Part shown: piece by piece, positions 23,647 through 33,354 of the stretch | Numbering within the stretch: position 1 is the stretch's first letter | How the letters are laid out: each line of letters begins with the position of its first letter | From: Nageia nagi | Taxonomy: Eukaryota; Pinophyta | Assembly: GCA_050084985.1 (NCBI GenBank) | Contig: JBITNC010000001.1 | Span: forward strand, 214,830,001 to 214,894,000 | Length of the DNA: 64,000 nt | Direction of reading: 5' to 3' | Notes under the pieces: model-generated | Seen by the model: only the letters and a program-made list of their open reading frames with translations | Told to the model about the DNA's origin: nothing | Databases searched by the model: none | Translations under genes and position numbers: made by a program

Positions 23647-24319
23647 TATTTTGAGTATATAGTTATCTTGAATATCATTATGTAATATGGACTAACCTTA
23701 TTTATGTAGGAACATGCCAACCTAAGGAGTAGGTCACATTATTATCTATATAAATAGGTATCTAATAGTAAGTCCACATCAAGGAGATACATGATCCCAT
23801 ATCTAGTCTTGGTGGTGGCAATCCTTTAGGTGTCTTTTGATGCTACCATTCAAGGTTATGGTTTGTGCACTTCTTTATGTGAGTTATTCTAACATTGATA
23901 ATCTATATTCTATTTGAAACATCAATATTCAATAATTGACTTGATTTAAAATCAAAGGACATTCTAATGAAGACTATCAATGCTCCTTATTCATGCTAAA
24001 TACATCACTAATGCTCCTCCTATACAACATATAGACCACTTGTGGTCCTCTTTTCATGATATTTTAAGTCATAACTTTTGGAGTAAGATTCTTCTACCTT
24101 CCACATATCAAATATATCATCATTATCCAATGTTAGGTATGCTTCATAAGGCAAGTATAAAAATCATAGTTCTTGATTGGTATTGTCATCCTAATTCTAG
24201 AGTGGCTATCTTGTTCATCTATTTTTCTATATGGTCTAAATTGCTATCCATATCTTGAAATAAGTATCTTAGGTTTTATAATTATTTATTTACTTGCATT
24301 CTTAAAATATTTGTAAACA

Positions 24320-24341
24320 TTTGGTGAAATCAATGTGAAAC
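24320..24341 (+). other. Primer-binding site region of F2
   Basis: tttggtgaaatcaatgtgaaac directly follows the LTR end. F3 has the same site in a different state of decay (9885-9906). The tRNA is not identified. The gag ATG is only about 15 bases further on. Confidence 0.5.
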
Positions 24342-24356
24342 TTAACTTCTAAAAAT

Positions 24357-26460
24357 ATGAACTCATTAGATATTTTACTAGTAAATCAATCAAAACTTAA
24401 GCCAACTAAAAGAAAAAGAAAATCACAAAAAGGCATGACATCAATAAAAAAAAGTGCTAGGTTAAATAAAGATAGTGTCCCTTTTCCTATAGAAACTAAT
24501 TTTTTCTAATGATGAATCTTATCATGGATATTTTGAAGATAATTTTGACCCTAGTAAAACAAGCATAAATATAATATGTGATGAATCTTATCATAGGGAC
24601 TTAGAAGAAAATGAGAACCCTAAAGAAGAAATAGTCCAACCTTTTGAAAATAAATTTCAATTAGCCCTCTATCAATATAAAAAAATCTAGTAATCTAAAT
24701 CTAATAGAAGATAAATTAAGGTTAGTATAAGAATTTATAAAACTCACTAGGATATTCTATAGGTTTACCAAAGATTCTACCATAGCTCATTCATTACATA
24801 TGATCTACAAATTTTTGACCATAAGCAATCCTAGGTTACCTTCTAAGATACTACTTGCTAAGCCACCCCTTTTATTGTACACCTTAACAAATCAAAATAA
24901 GACTGCTTGTAGTCTAAATCCTATTGAAATGGATGACCTAAGGCCCATTTTTTCCTATGGAAGGCCATGTGAATTTTTGTATGCTTTATCCTTTCATCTC
25001 TAAGTCAAACCTTCATAAATATTTATTTTCCATAACACTTGTGAAAATTTTAAAAAGTCATGAACCAATAACACTAGAAGAGGCTAATTATGAACATGTG
25101 GATGATGAGATGGTAGAATTTGATGATGAGTTAGATAGTGAAATAGAAATAAAACTTGAAATTGACCCTATGGCATAAGGACTTGTCAATGCTTACCCTT
25201 ATTCATTAGATAGAGGAAAAGACATTAAACAGATGGAAGTGAGAAAAATAATAGGTACATAATCTTATTGAAAAGCTCAATTATGTGTAAGACAAGTAAT
25301 TATAAGTAAGTTAGATAATCAACTAATCCAAGAATGGAGAGAGCAAAATGTAAGATTCATTCTTGAAATACCTAAATATGAGAATAAGGAAGAAATTGGA
25401 AAACCTAATCCCCTAGAGAAATAAAATAATAATAACAATGTAACTACACAAAACAAAAAAGAAAAATCAAAGAAAATAATGGCACAACTGAAAGTAATGT
25501 TTGAACAACTAAAGAGGCTAACATTATTAAGTAAAGAAAAAGAGGATGAATAGCTAAATAAAAGGCACCCCTTTTGTGCAAAAATAAAAGGCAAAACATG
25601 GGAAGGGGAAGACATAGATTTCAATAAATATGATGGAATTAGTGATATAAGAATACACATCATAATCTTTAAGGAAGTAGCTTGTAACCATCAACATGAT
25701 GTAGATATGTTAGCAAGATTATTTCAATTTAATTTAAGGAAGGAAGCTTTTGAATGGTTTTATAGTCTTGAAAATAAAAGTATCACTAGCTATGAGTAAT
25801 CAAAATAATAATTCAAAAATCAATATCAACACAACATAAAAACAAAACCAACCCTTATATATTTAGCAAGAATGAGATAAGGTGAGAACTAATCATTTAA
25901 TGAATTTGGAAAAGCATGGAAGAAAATAGCCATATTCATAGATCTAAATGAAAAAGAGCTAAAACATATGTTGATAAAATCCCTTAGAGATGAGATGATA
26001 TTGGAATTTTTTAACTATGTAGAACAACCCCTCTCTAAGATGATTATGTCTATGATTCAAAAAGAGAAGAACCTAGTGAAAATTGATTCTTGGAAATCTA
26101 AAAGAGAGGAAAGGATACCATAAACTATAAAAATGATAGTAATAATTATAATAGTGAAAGAAATTTTTTTCCACCCAAGCATAAAACCCCTAGAGTATAC
26201 ATCAAGATTACAAAAGACCATAATGAGTTGTTACAATCATTACTTTAAAAGGTTTGATTCAAATACCATCCATGTGCCAAAAAGTCACTAAAACTATAGG
26301 AGGATTTTGTGGGTATCATAGAGTTCATGGATATAAAACATGTGAATACAAAATGTTTAAAGATATCATCTAAGATTTAGTATATAAGAAAGTAATATCC
26401 TTTAAAAAATAAGAAGAACAAAAAAATACTCTTATACATGTAGATAATGAGAGATTAGGG
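24357..26460 (+). pseudogene. F2 gag, Tat/Ogre-like, broken
   Basis: Start MNSLDILLVNQSK at 24357 matches F3. Two copies of a DESYH(G/R)(Y/D)(F/L)E acidic motif follow (about 24513 and 24580). Open piece 24957-25178 is acidic. The retrotransposon gag core is at about 25610-26080 (DINKYDGIS, EAFEWFYSLE, ESF-like NEFGKAWKK), and one knuckle of the form FCGYHRVHGYKTCEYK at about 26305-26350, followed by IIQDLVYKKVI with one stop. The C-x-Y-H...G-H/Y...C form followed by an I-Q-D-L-like helix is typical of Tat/Ogre gags and is shared with A and B. Many stops and shifts are present. Confidence 0.78.
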
Positions 26461-27299
26461 ATTTACAAGAACCCCATGCCATAGCACAATATAGAAATAT
26501 TATATACATAATGAAACATGATGAAAGAGCCCATTATCATAGGGGAACAATAAGGAAAATAATGAAATGAAGCTAGTACCAATGGGGGCATAAGGCCCAT
26601 TCTCATTAGTTTACATCAATTGGTAAACATGCATGATCATATAACACTAATGAATAATACTGAGGAAGAATGAACTAATCACTCATGATGGAAAAAATGG
26701 AGATCATTTTAATGTATAAAGGAGTGTTGGTGCTCTATTTTTATCAAAAATAGGCTACCCATGGTCTTATTTCATAAATAGATTTATCAAACTAAAAATT
26801 AATGAATGCACCTTTATGTGGAGTTTCAGCTCCTAGAACACTATATCCTTATAGGCCTCTTGGTAAAGAGTTTTATCTCTCATACTTATCATAAATACAT
26901 GTTACAAATAATAAATAAAATAAATAAAATTCAATTTTTATATATCATAAAAAGGTTCATCATTTTACAAAATCTTAGCATGGATAAGTGATCATCATAT
27001 GTCTAGGACTATCACCTCCCAAAAGGACCTCCTCCCCCTACACTAGAAATAGCAGCCTTGTTGGAGCCACTACTCACACACCTAGCCTTGTATTTTTGAA
27101 CCCTTACTTTCTCTTCACCTTTTGTCTCTTGGACTTACATACATACTCATAAAGATCTTATATCTATGCATTTGCTCTTTGTAAGTCCTAGTATAAGCTA
27201 CTATAGTCTCCTCCTCCATATTGTAGTTGGCCTTATAGCTCCTTGATTTTGGCATCTTTTTGTTGTATGAGTCTATGTAACCATGCCACATCTAGTTTA
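26461..27299. other. F2 internal spacer without pol
   Basis: Where protease, RT, RNases H and integrase would be expected, I find no such motif on either strand. The segment is AT-rich with a few short open stretches. The 3' end of the antisense PMD gene (acidic tail) begins at its right side. Confidence 0.55.
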
Positions 27300-28735
27300 G
27301 GATCCTCATCATTTATAGATAAAAATCACATATCAGTATTACACATTTATAATTAAAATAAATATATATATAAGATAAAAGGAATAAGTACTATCATCCT
27401 CCTCATCTTTAGCAACATCTATATCCCTCTCTATTTTGGGATCATAATCATCTTGGTTTGGGTCAATCTCCTCATTATCATCATGACCCACATTGAGTGT
27501 CTCATCATGTACATCACTCATGTCATATAAGCTCCATCCTACCTAAGTGTATCCTATGTTCCACCTAATCATTGCATCCCATGTATCATCTATGTCTCCC
27601 TCATCCTTAGGCTGGTCTACCTCATGTATGCCTAGGTGGTGAGAATTACATCCTCAACACCAATCCATGTAATTCTTAATATGCTTAGGACCATCTATTT
27701 CTAGATCACCCTCAAAGTTAAAGTCCTCATTATGGGATGTACACTTTGAATCCCAATCTATTACTAGCTCATAGTCCTTTGTAAAATCCCTATTATAGTA
27801 GTAGCACACTACTATCCTACAATCATTTGGTATCTCTTGCTACATCCCAAATTATCAAAGTACTCATTCTAGCCTATATGGCTCAACTAGTATCCCACAT
27901 GCCTAAATATATGTCAAGTGTTTCACCCAAGCTAGCTTGTACATATCCTCATTCCATTCTAAGGCATATTTGTAGGGATCTCAATACATATATGACTCCT
28001 TGAGTGTGTTAAACTATATCCTTCATCCCTCTAGGTCAACATTAAGAAAGTTAATACCATGTGTAGTAGCCCATAGCTACCATGTGGGCACATCATTAGG
28101 TAGGTCTAGTGGTAGAGAGGTTGATCTAGAGATACCTATGTGATCATAGGCCCATACATGTAGTATCATAGAGTGAGCCACCTATCTCCCCCCTCTCTTC
28201 ACCTCAATAAAGAAATGCAAATCATGATATAACTATGCCAAAATAACTAGATACCATGCATATCATTGCTCATGTAAAACTATGTTTATGATAATAGAAA
28301 CCATCCCCATAGGAAATGTCTCGTGACTCTTGTCTAGATAGATAACAACATCTAGTAAGCAGGTAATGACAAGCCTTAACCATAGGTTAGCCCATGCTAG
28401 AGGATCCTCTAGCACATGTAATATTAAAGAAACTCCCCTCTTTTTATGGTTCATCTCATCTAAGCCTATGAGCCATATAGCCTACTCCTCTACTCATTCC
28501 ATGCTAGGAATAGGGACCATATTCACAAGCTTAACTCTAATAGGTAGCCTAGTGATCCTATATATATCTTTAAGTGTCGTCATGATCTCCCTAATTTGTA
28601 AGTGAAAGGTGTTAGAATTAGAATACCACCTCTCCATCAAAAATATCAACATATATTGATCATGATAAATGTAATCAACAAAAGCCAAATAGCTTAAGAA
28701 AAAAGCCTCAAGTGTGCTCCAACTTTCCTATGATT
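27300..28735 (-). pseudogene. Antisense PMD gene of F2
   Basis: Minus strand, opposite to F2. At 28688-28494: LMERWYSNSNTFHLQIRE, then MTTLKDIYRITRLPI, which aligns with LLDRWDAVTCTFHFLIGE and MTITVEDIHRLYRLPI of element B. Next, 28454-28263 is another open piece. The 3' part (27521-27339) encodes an Asp/Glu-rich tail (DDNEEIDPNQDDYDPKIE), comparable with the acidic region of B after its PMD. Several stops break it. A possible splice acceptor (minus strand ccctaatcatag, near 28735) precedes the PMD segment, so the 5' exon may lie upstream near 29.2 kb. Confidence 0.65.
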
Positions 28736-29545
28736 AGGGTAATTATTAAACAACTATAAAAATAGTACTCATATTGAAATCCCTCATGTAATAGCTATGA
28801 TATTGTAAAAAAAAAAAAAAAAAACCTAAAAAGTAATATTAGCTTCAATTATTAATGCATTTTTTGAGTTTTGCAAAATAGTAAAAGAGGACCACCCATG
28901 CTCCAAACTAGGGTAGAAGGGACCACCAATAGCCATCTTCCCATATAGAATGAAGATAAAATTTCATGTGTAGTGTTATACAAAAAAGAAATACCTTATC
29001 ACAAAGGTAGGAAAATGAAAAATAGTATTAAAATTCAAAAACTAAATCATAGGTATTCTAATGGGTAAAACCCTAGGGATAGAATGCTAAATTTATAGGA
29101 AAGCTATAAAAAATATTAAAAAAAAAGCAAGAATACACTAAAGAAAAGATAGGTAAAGATGATTTACTTGATCACCCTAAGTACTCTCCACTCTAAAAAT
29201 GCAAGCAAGTAATAATGAAAGGGGGTCAAGCCCTTTTATAAGATTTTAAGAGCACATATTCATAGATAGTCTTGATTTGTGCACTTATGGATTACAAGTA
29301 GATAAATAAAGTACTTAGTTAGAATTAATAAGAAATATGCCATTATCTAGGTTTTAAAATTTTTAAAAATTCCTTAAGAAAAGGACCACCAGTAGCCTTC
29401 TTATGTTAGGCATTAAGGATCATCAACAATGTGATTATATCAAAATAGATCACCCACATTCCTTGTTTTATCAAATTGCATATCTTTATTTGTTGGACAT
29501 GATGAAGAGTTACCTATATGGCTATATCTTAGATAATATTTGGTT
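28736..29545. other. F2 spacer upstream of the antisense PMD gene
   Basis: Holds an 18-20 base poly-A run near 28810, a candidate minus-strand TATA box (29231-29240), and no open frame of interest. If the antisense gene has a first exon like those of B and C, it should lie between 28736 and 29230; a candidate donor (minus strand caagtaaatc, near 29170) is visible. Confidence 0.4.
29231..29240 (-). promoter_or_regulatory. Candidate TATA box for the F2 antisense PMD gene
   Basis: Minus strand TATAAAAGGG, a near-ideal plant TATA box in GC-richer surroundings (cttataaaagggcttgac). It points towards the PMD gene and lies about 500 bases upstream of the PMD coding segment. No experimental support. 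Confidence 0.35.
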
Positions 29546-29629
29546 ATATACCTCTTAGTGGGGATTTTTAGCTTCCACATAGACATCATGATTCTTTAGA
29601 TGGAGATTTCTAACATTATCACCTATTAT

Positions 29630-29925
29630 CATGCCTCTTGGTGTAAATTTTCAACTCTCATTATATCATGCCTCTTAGTGCAAATTTTTAGCTCTCATCA
29701 TATCATGCCTCTTGGTGCAAAGTATTAGCTCTCATCATATCATGCCTCTTATTGCAGAGTTTTAGCTCTCATCATATCATGCCTCTTGGTGCAAAGTTTT
29801 AGCTCTCATCATATCATGCCTCTTGGTGTAGAGTTTCAGCTCTCATCATATCATGCCTCTTGGTGTAGAGTTTTAGCTTTCATCATATCGTGCCTCTTGG
29901 TGTGGATTTGAGCTCCCATTCTACT
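29630..29925 (+). repeat. 37-bp tandem array, eight copies, no indels
   Basis: catgcctctt-like starts occur at 29630, 29667, 29704, 29741, 29778, 29815, 29852 and 29889, exactly 37 bases apart each time. At least one degenerate copy precedes (near 29547). Consensus parts are catgcctcttggtg and agctctcatcatat. There are no spacers. It lies just before the 3' LTR of F2. Confidence 0.95.
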
Positions 29926-29948
29926 ATAGTATGCTATTTGCTTATGTT

Positions 29949-30045
29949 TGTCAAGGTTGTCATATGTCATATGTATTGTCATGTGCAGTCTTGGTATGGT
30001 CATGTGTCATCATGTGTTGTCATGTGTGGTCATATGTTGTCCCTA
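29949..30045 (+). repeat. Short TCATGTG-type repeats
   Basis: Irregular repetition of gtcatgtg/gtcatatg words (for example tcatgtgtcatcatgtg) directly after the 37-bp array. Unit length varies, 7-11 bases. Confidence 0.6.
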
Positions 30046-30261
30046 CAATGACAAGGGCCAAATTGAAAAACATCATAGCAGGGAGTTTTCTCAACCCATA
30101 TCTAGCTTTTACAAGTTTTTCTATATTACAATCTTTTTTGAAATTTAGATTATTAATTTTAGTATTATGCTTATCAATGCTCGCTAATATTTCATTGCTA
30201 TGACATCTTGATTGTACTTTGAATGAAAAATCTCAATACACCTAGTGATATTAATTTCTCA

Positions 30262-30277
30262 TCCAAAGTGGGGTATC
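30262..30277 (+). other. Polypurine-tract region of F2
   Basis: tccaaagtggggtatc directly before the LTR start tattatca (ancestral TGTTATCA). It supports 30278 as the start of the 3' LTR and plus orientation. Confidence 0.6.
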
Positions 30278-30667
30278 TATTATCATATAAAATTTATTTA
30301 TGCATTTTAATAAATACATTTGCTTGCACTAACACACACCTAGAATATTTAATGCAATGATATCAATGCTTATCTTGAATATGGTTATATGTCAATATTT
30401 ATTTTGAGTATATAGTTATCTTGAATATCATTATGTATTATGGGCTAACCCTATTTATGTAGGTACATGCCAACCTAAGTATTAGGTCATATTATTATTT
30501 GTATAAATAGGGATCTAATAGTAAGTCACATCAAGAAGATACATGATTCCATATTTGGCCTTGGTGATGGAAATCTTTTAAGTGTCTTTTTATGCTACCA
30601 TTTAAGGCTATGGTTTATGTAATTCCTTATGTTAGTTATTCTAACATCAATAATCTATATTCTTTTT
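30278..30667 (+). repeat. F2 3' LTR, left half, cut by element A
   Basis: Aligns with 18499-18626 joined to 23652-23910. It has gtataaatag at 30501-30510 (TATA). The match ends in ctatattctttt immediately before TGTAGACACC of element A. The remaining half should lie beyond the 3' end of A, outside the window. Confidence 0.85.
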
Positions 30668-31515
30668 TGTAGACACCTAAAAATGTCCCCTTCTTAACTA
30701 GTAAACATTAAAATAATCATAACTCTTTGCAACAATATAAAATAGGTCTAAAAACCCTATTATTGGATATCCTTCATTGAGTACATGTGAAATGGGTTGT
30801 CACATGACTCTTTTTAGGTAAAATTGGTTATTAGGCGATTAGTTAATATTGTTACAAAATTAAAAACCCAATCACTAGTGACCCAATACAATCACCGATG
30901 TTTGGAGGTGATCACCGGTGTTCGTATGGTAAACATCGGTGACTCTCTAATAGCCAAACCAAGAAGCCAAAATAGCAAGAGAAAATTGAAACAATTCAAC
31001 TTTCCAAGATGATGTGGATAGAGGGGGTCAGTTACAACCTACGATGGCTATTCACTTCCTCTTACCAACCTTTTGAATATCCCATCCAAAATCTATAAAT
31101 ACAAGTTAATACAAAGTAAATTAGAGAGAATCTTGACCCATTTTTAAAGTAGGGTAATGCTACCAAAATCTTGTGAGCTCATACATTTTATTATTTTATG
31201 CTAGTTTCAATTCAATTCATGTCATACATAGATGCTTTGATGTTATTGTCTTTTGTATGTGTGTAGGATTTACAGGTTCATATCAAGGAAAGAAGCAAGC
31301 AAATCAAAAACAATGGAGATCTAATACTCTTATTTTGGCAAATGGCATTTGTAAAAGTCCCTTCCAAGGGCCAATTGTAGTCTTAATTGAAAATCAATAT
31401 CATTTTACAATTACATATTGTTTATCTATTTTACATAATTTGAGGTTCAGTGAAAGTTTAAGAATAATTTGTATTTCATGTTATTCTACATTTCGGCTCT
31501 ATTTTCACTGCAACA
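30668..31515 (+). repeat. A 5' LTR (848 bp)
   Basis: TGTAGACACC...TGCAACA, matching both LTRs of B and the LTR of C. The TATA box ctataaata at 31093-31101 gives a likely transcription start near 31125-31130. A cluster of CACCGGTGTT/CATCGGTGA motifs lies at about 30880-30950 in U3. Confidence 0.9.
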
Positions 31516-31518
31516 TTC

Positions 31519-31538
31519 TGGCACTAGAAGGAGGGCCC
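31519..31538 (+). other. Primer-binding site of A
   Basis: tggcactagaaggagggccc after ...tgcaacattc. B has TGGCGCTAGAAGGAGGGC at 55793-55776. It is not the initiator-Met type; the tRNA is not identified here. Confidence 0.7.
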
Positions 31539-33354
31539 TTCTATTATTGATAGGGAGGTTTTTTGTTTTAAAATGATTTTACCTTTTTGTTATCTGGTTA
31601 TTTGAATTTCTCCATGAACTAACTTCAAATTTTGCATTCTGTGCATTTTAGGAAATCTATTATAGAAACACCAACGACTGGTATCAAACACTGGCGACTC
31701 AGAAGGAATGCCAACATTTTATAAAGTAATCTAGAATAAATGTCAATGATTGGGATCGAACACTGATGATTCAGACTAAATGTCAGCAACCTCTATCTAA
31801 ATGCCAATGACTCACATCCAGGTCATTTTGTCTCTTTTTGTTATTTAGAAAAATTAAAATAAAATGCATAATGTATTGTTAAAATGGAAGAATGCTTTTG
31901 AATGTGATTCCTTTGCCTAGAATGCATATAAGAATGGGTAGAAAAGATTAAATGCATTTTTTATTAATTTATTTTATTTTATTTTATGTAAAATGTTATG
32001 TATTTACTTTCATGTTTGGGTGAAGGGTACGTACACATTAATACTTTTTATCTTGTCTACTTATGCTCTCCCTTTACACTTCGTGTGATCTAAGGTGAAC
32101 AGAATAGATCAGATAAGAAGGAGTAATTAATTTTTCTTTTCTTTCACATTCACATTATCATTAATTTGGCTAATTTACCCACACATAATGACCTCTCACT
32201 AGTAAGAGGAGGTAATTTACTACACATAATACTCCCATAATTGGAAGGGGTAAATGAATCACATTTAATTTGGAATGAACTTAAAGGAAATAAATTAGGT
32301 TTTTGGTAGCGTAAATCATATTAAAAGGTTAATAAATTGGAGGGATTTGAATACACTAAGTACTTTCACTTAACAAAGTATGCTCTCACTTTTGCACTTC
32401 AAGCAATCCTAACTGATCAGAAATGAGTTAAGTGAAAGAGGTAAAATTTATTCACATTTTTGGAAACATACTTCACATTAACACTCTTAAAGAGGTCTAC
32501 CCTTACCACTCCATTGGAGGTTGAAGGGAGGTGACTCTTGGAGGAGTAATTGAACCTAAATTAATTAATTTATCCACACTTAATGGCTTTTTACTAAGTC
32601 TGCTCTTACCACTCCATTGGAGGTCGAAGAGATATGTGACTAGTAAAAAGAGGGAATTTATCACATATAAAACTTCCACAGCTAGAAGGAGTTAATGAAC
32701 ATCATTAAGAGGTTGGATAATGAATCGCATTATAATTAAAAAGAATAACAGGGTCTATTAAGATCAAGATTCACTTAAAATAAACTTTGATTGCATCACA
32801 TTAAGATAAGATAAATAAATGGACGTGAATGTTTGGGAGGGTAGTATGCATAAATGTAGTTTACTTATTTAAATACATTTCATAAGGCCTTAAAGGAATA
32901 ATTGAACATTAACGAGTTGGATGTCACTACCAACTGTTAATTCTTACTTCTTTGTAACCATCGACATAACACACTTGAAGCCATAGAGCCAGTTACACTT
33001 GGAGGTGATGACCAAGGTAACTTTCCTTTAGGTAGGAGTCAAAAAAGGAGACTCATCTAGAACCAAGCCAAAAGCCATAGAAACTTGTAAACATTAGAAT
33101 TACCCAACCTACCTTGTTTAACACTTGACTAGTTAAAACAAATTAGGAAAATTAAAAAGATTAAAATAAACAACCCATATCATTCATTTAATTCAGACAT
33201 TAAAAATATGTGAAAAAGTTAAGAAAGATAATCACATCGTTAAAAGTAGATTTGCATATAGGCTGTTTGTGCATTAAATTGTTTTCTCCAAAATATAATA
33301 TAAAAGATAAAAATAGAGTTTCTTGTTGATGATGCTTGTTTATGATATCTAAAA
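31539..33354 (+). other. A leader (5' untranslated region), 1.8 kb
   Basis: No gene. It has a second cluster of CACTGGCGACT-like motifs (31668-31815), repeated gagaatttaccacac/ggaggtaatttac words (about 32160-32720), and no long ORF. B has the same leader at 55775-53957. Such long leaders are usual in Tat/Ogre elements. Confidence 0.7.

Larger units (their letters stand above)
18499..24319 (+). repeat. F2 5' LTR (about 796 bp), split by element G
   Basis: Pieces 18499-18626 and 23652-24319. It starts TGTTATCA and ends ...gtaaaca before the primer site. The TATA box tatataaata lies at 23747-23756. The right LTR (30278-30667) aligns with it across the G insertion point and shows the undisturbed site. 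Confidence 0.88.
18499..30667 (+). mobile_element. 'F2': LTR element with gag, no detectable pol, antisense PMD gene
   Basis: Left LTR 18499-24319 (split by element G), primer site 24320-24341, gag 24357-26460, antisense PMD gene about 28735-27300, tandem array 29630-29925, purine tract and right LTR from 30278, cut at 30667 by element A. Without G the element is about 7.5 kb. No RT, RNase H or integrase motif is found in the roughly 900 bases between the end of gag and the PMD gene, so it is either a deletion derivative or a non-autonomous gag-only form. Gag resembles that of Tat/Ogre elements. Confidence 0.85.

Noticed and set aside
29630-29925. Possible CRISPR-like array
   Set aside because: Units are contiguous 37-bp tandem copies without spacers, in plant retrotransposon DNA.
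31173-31550. 125-codon ORF across the A LTR end and primer site
   Set aside because: It spans the R/U5 region, primer site and leader start and is not open in the LTRs of B or C.
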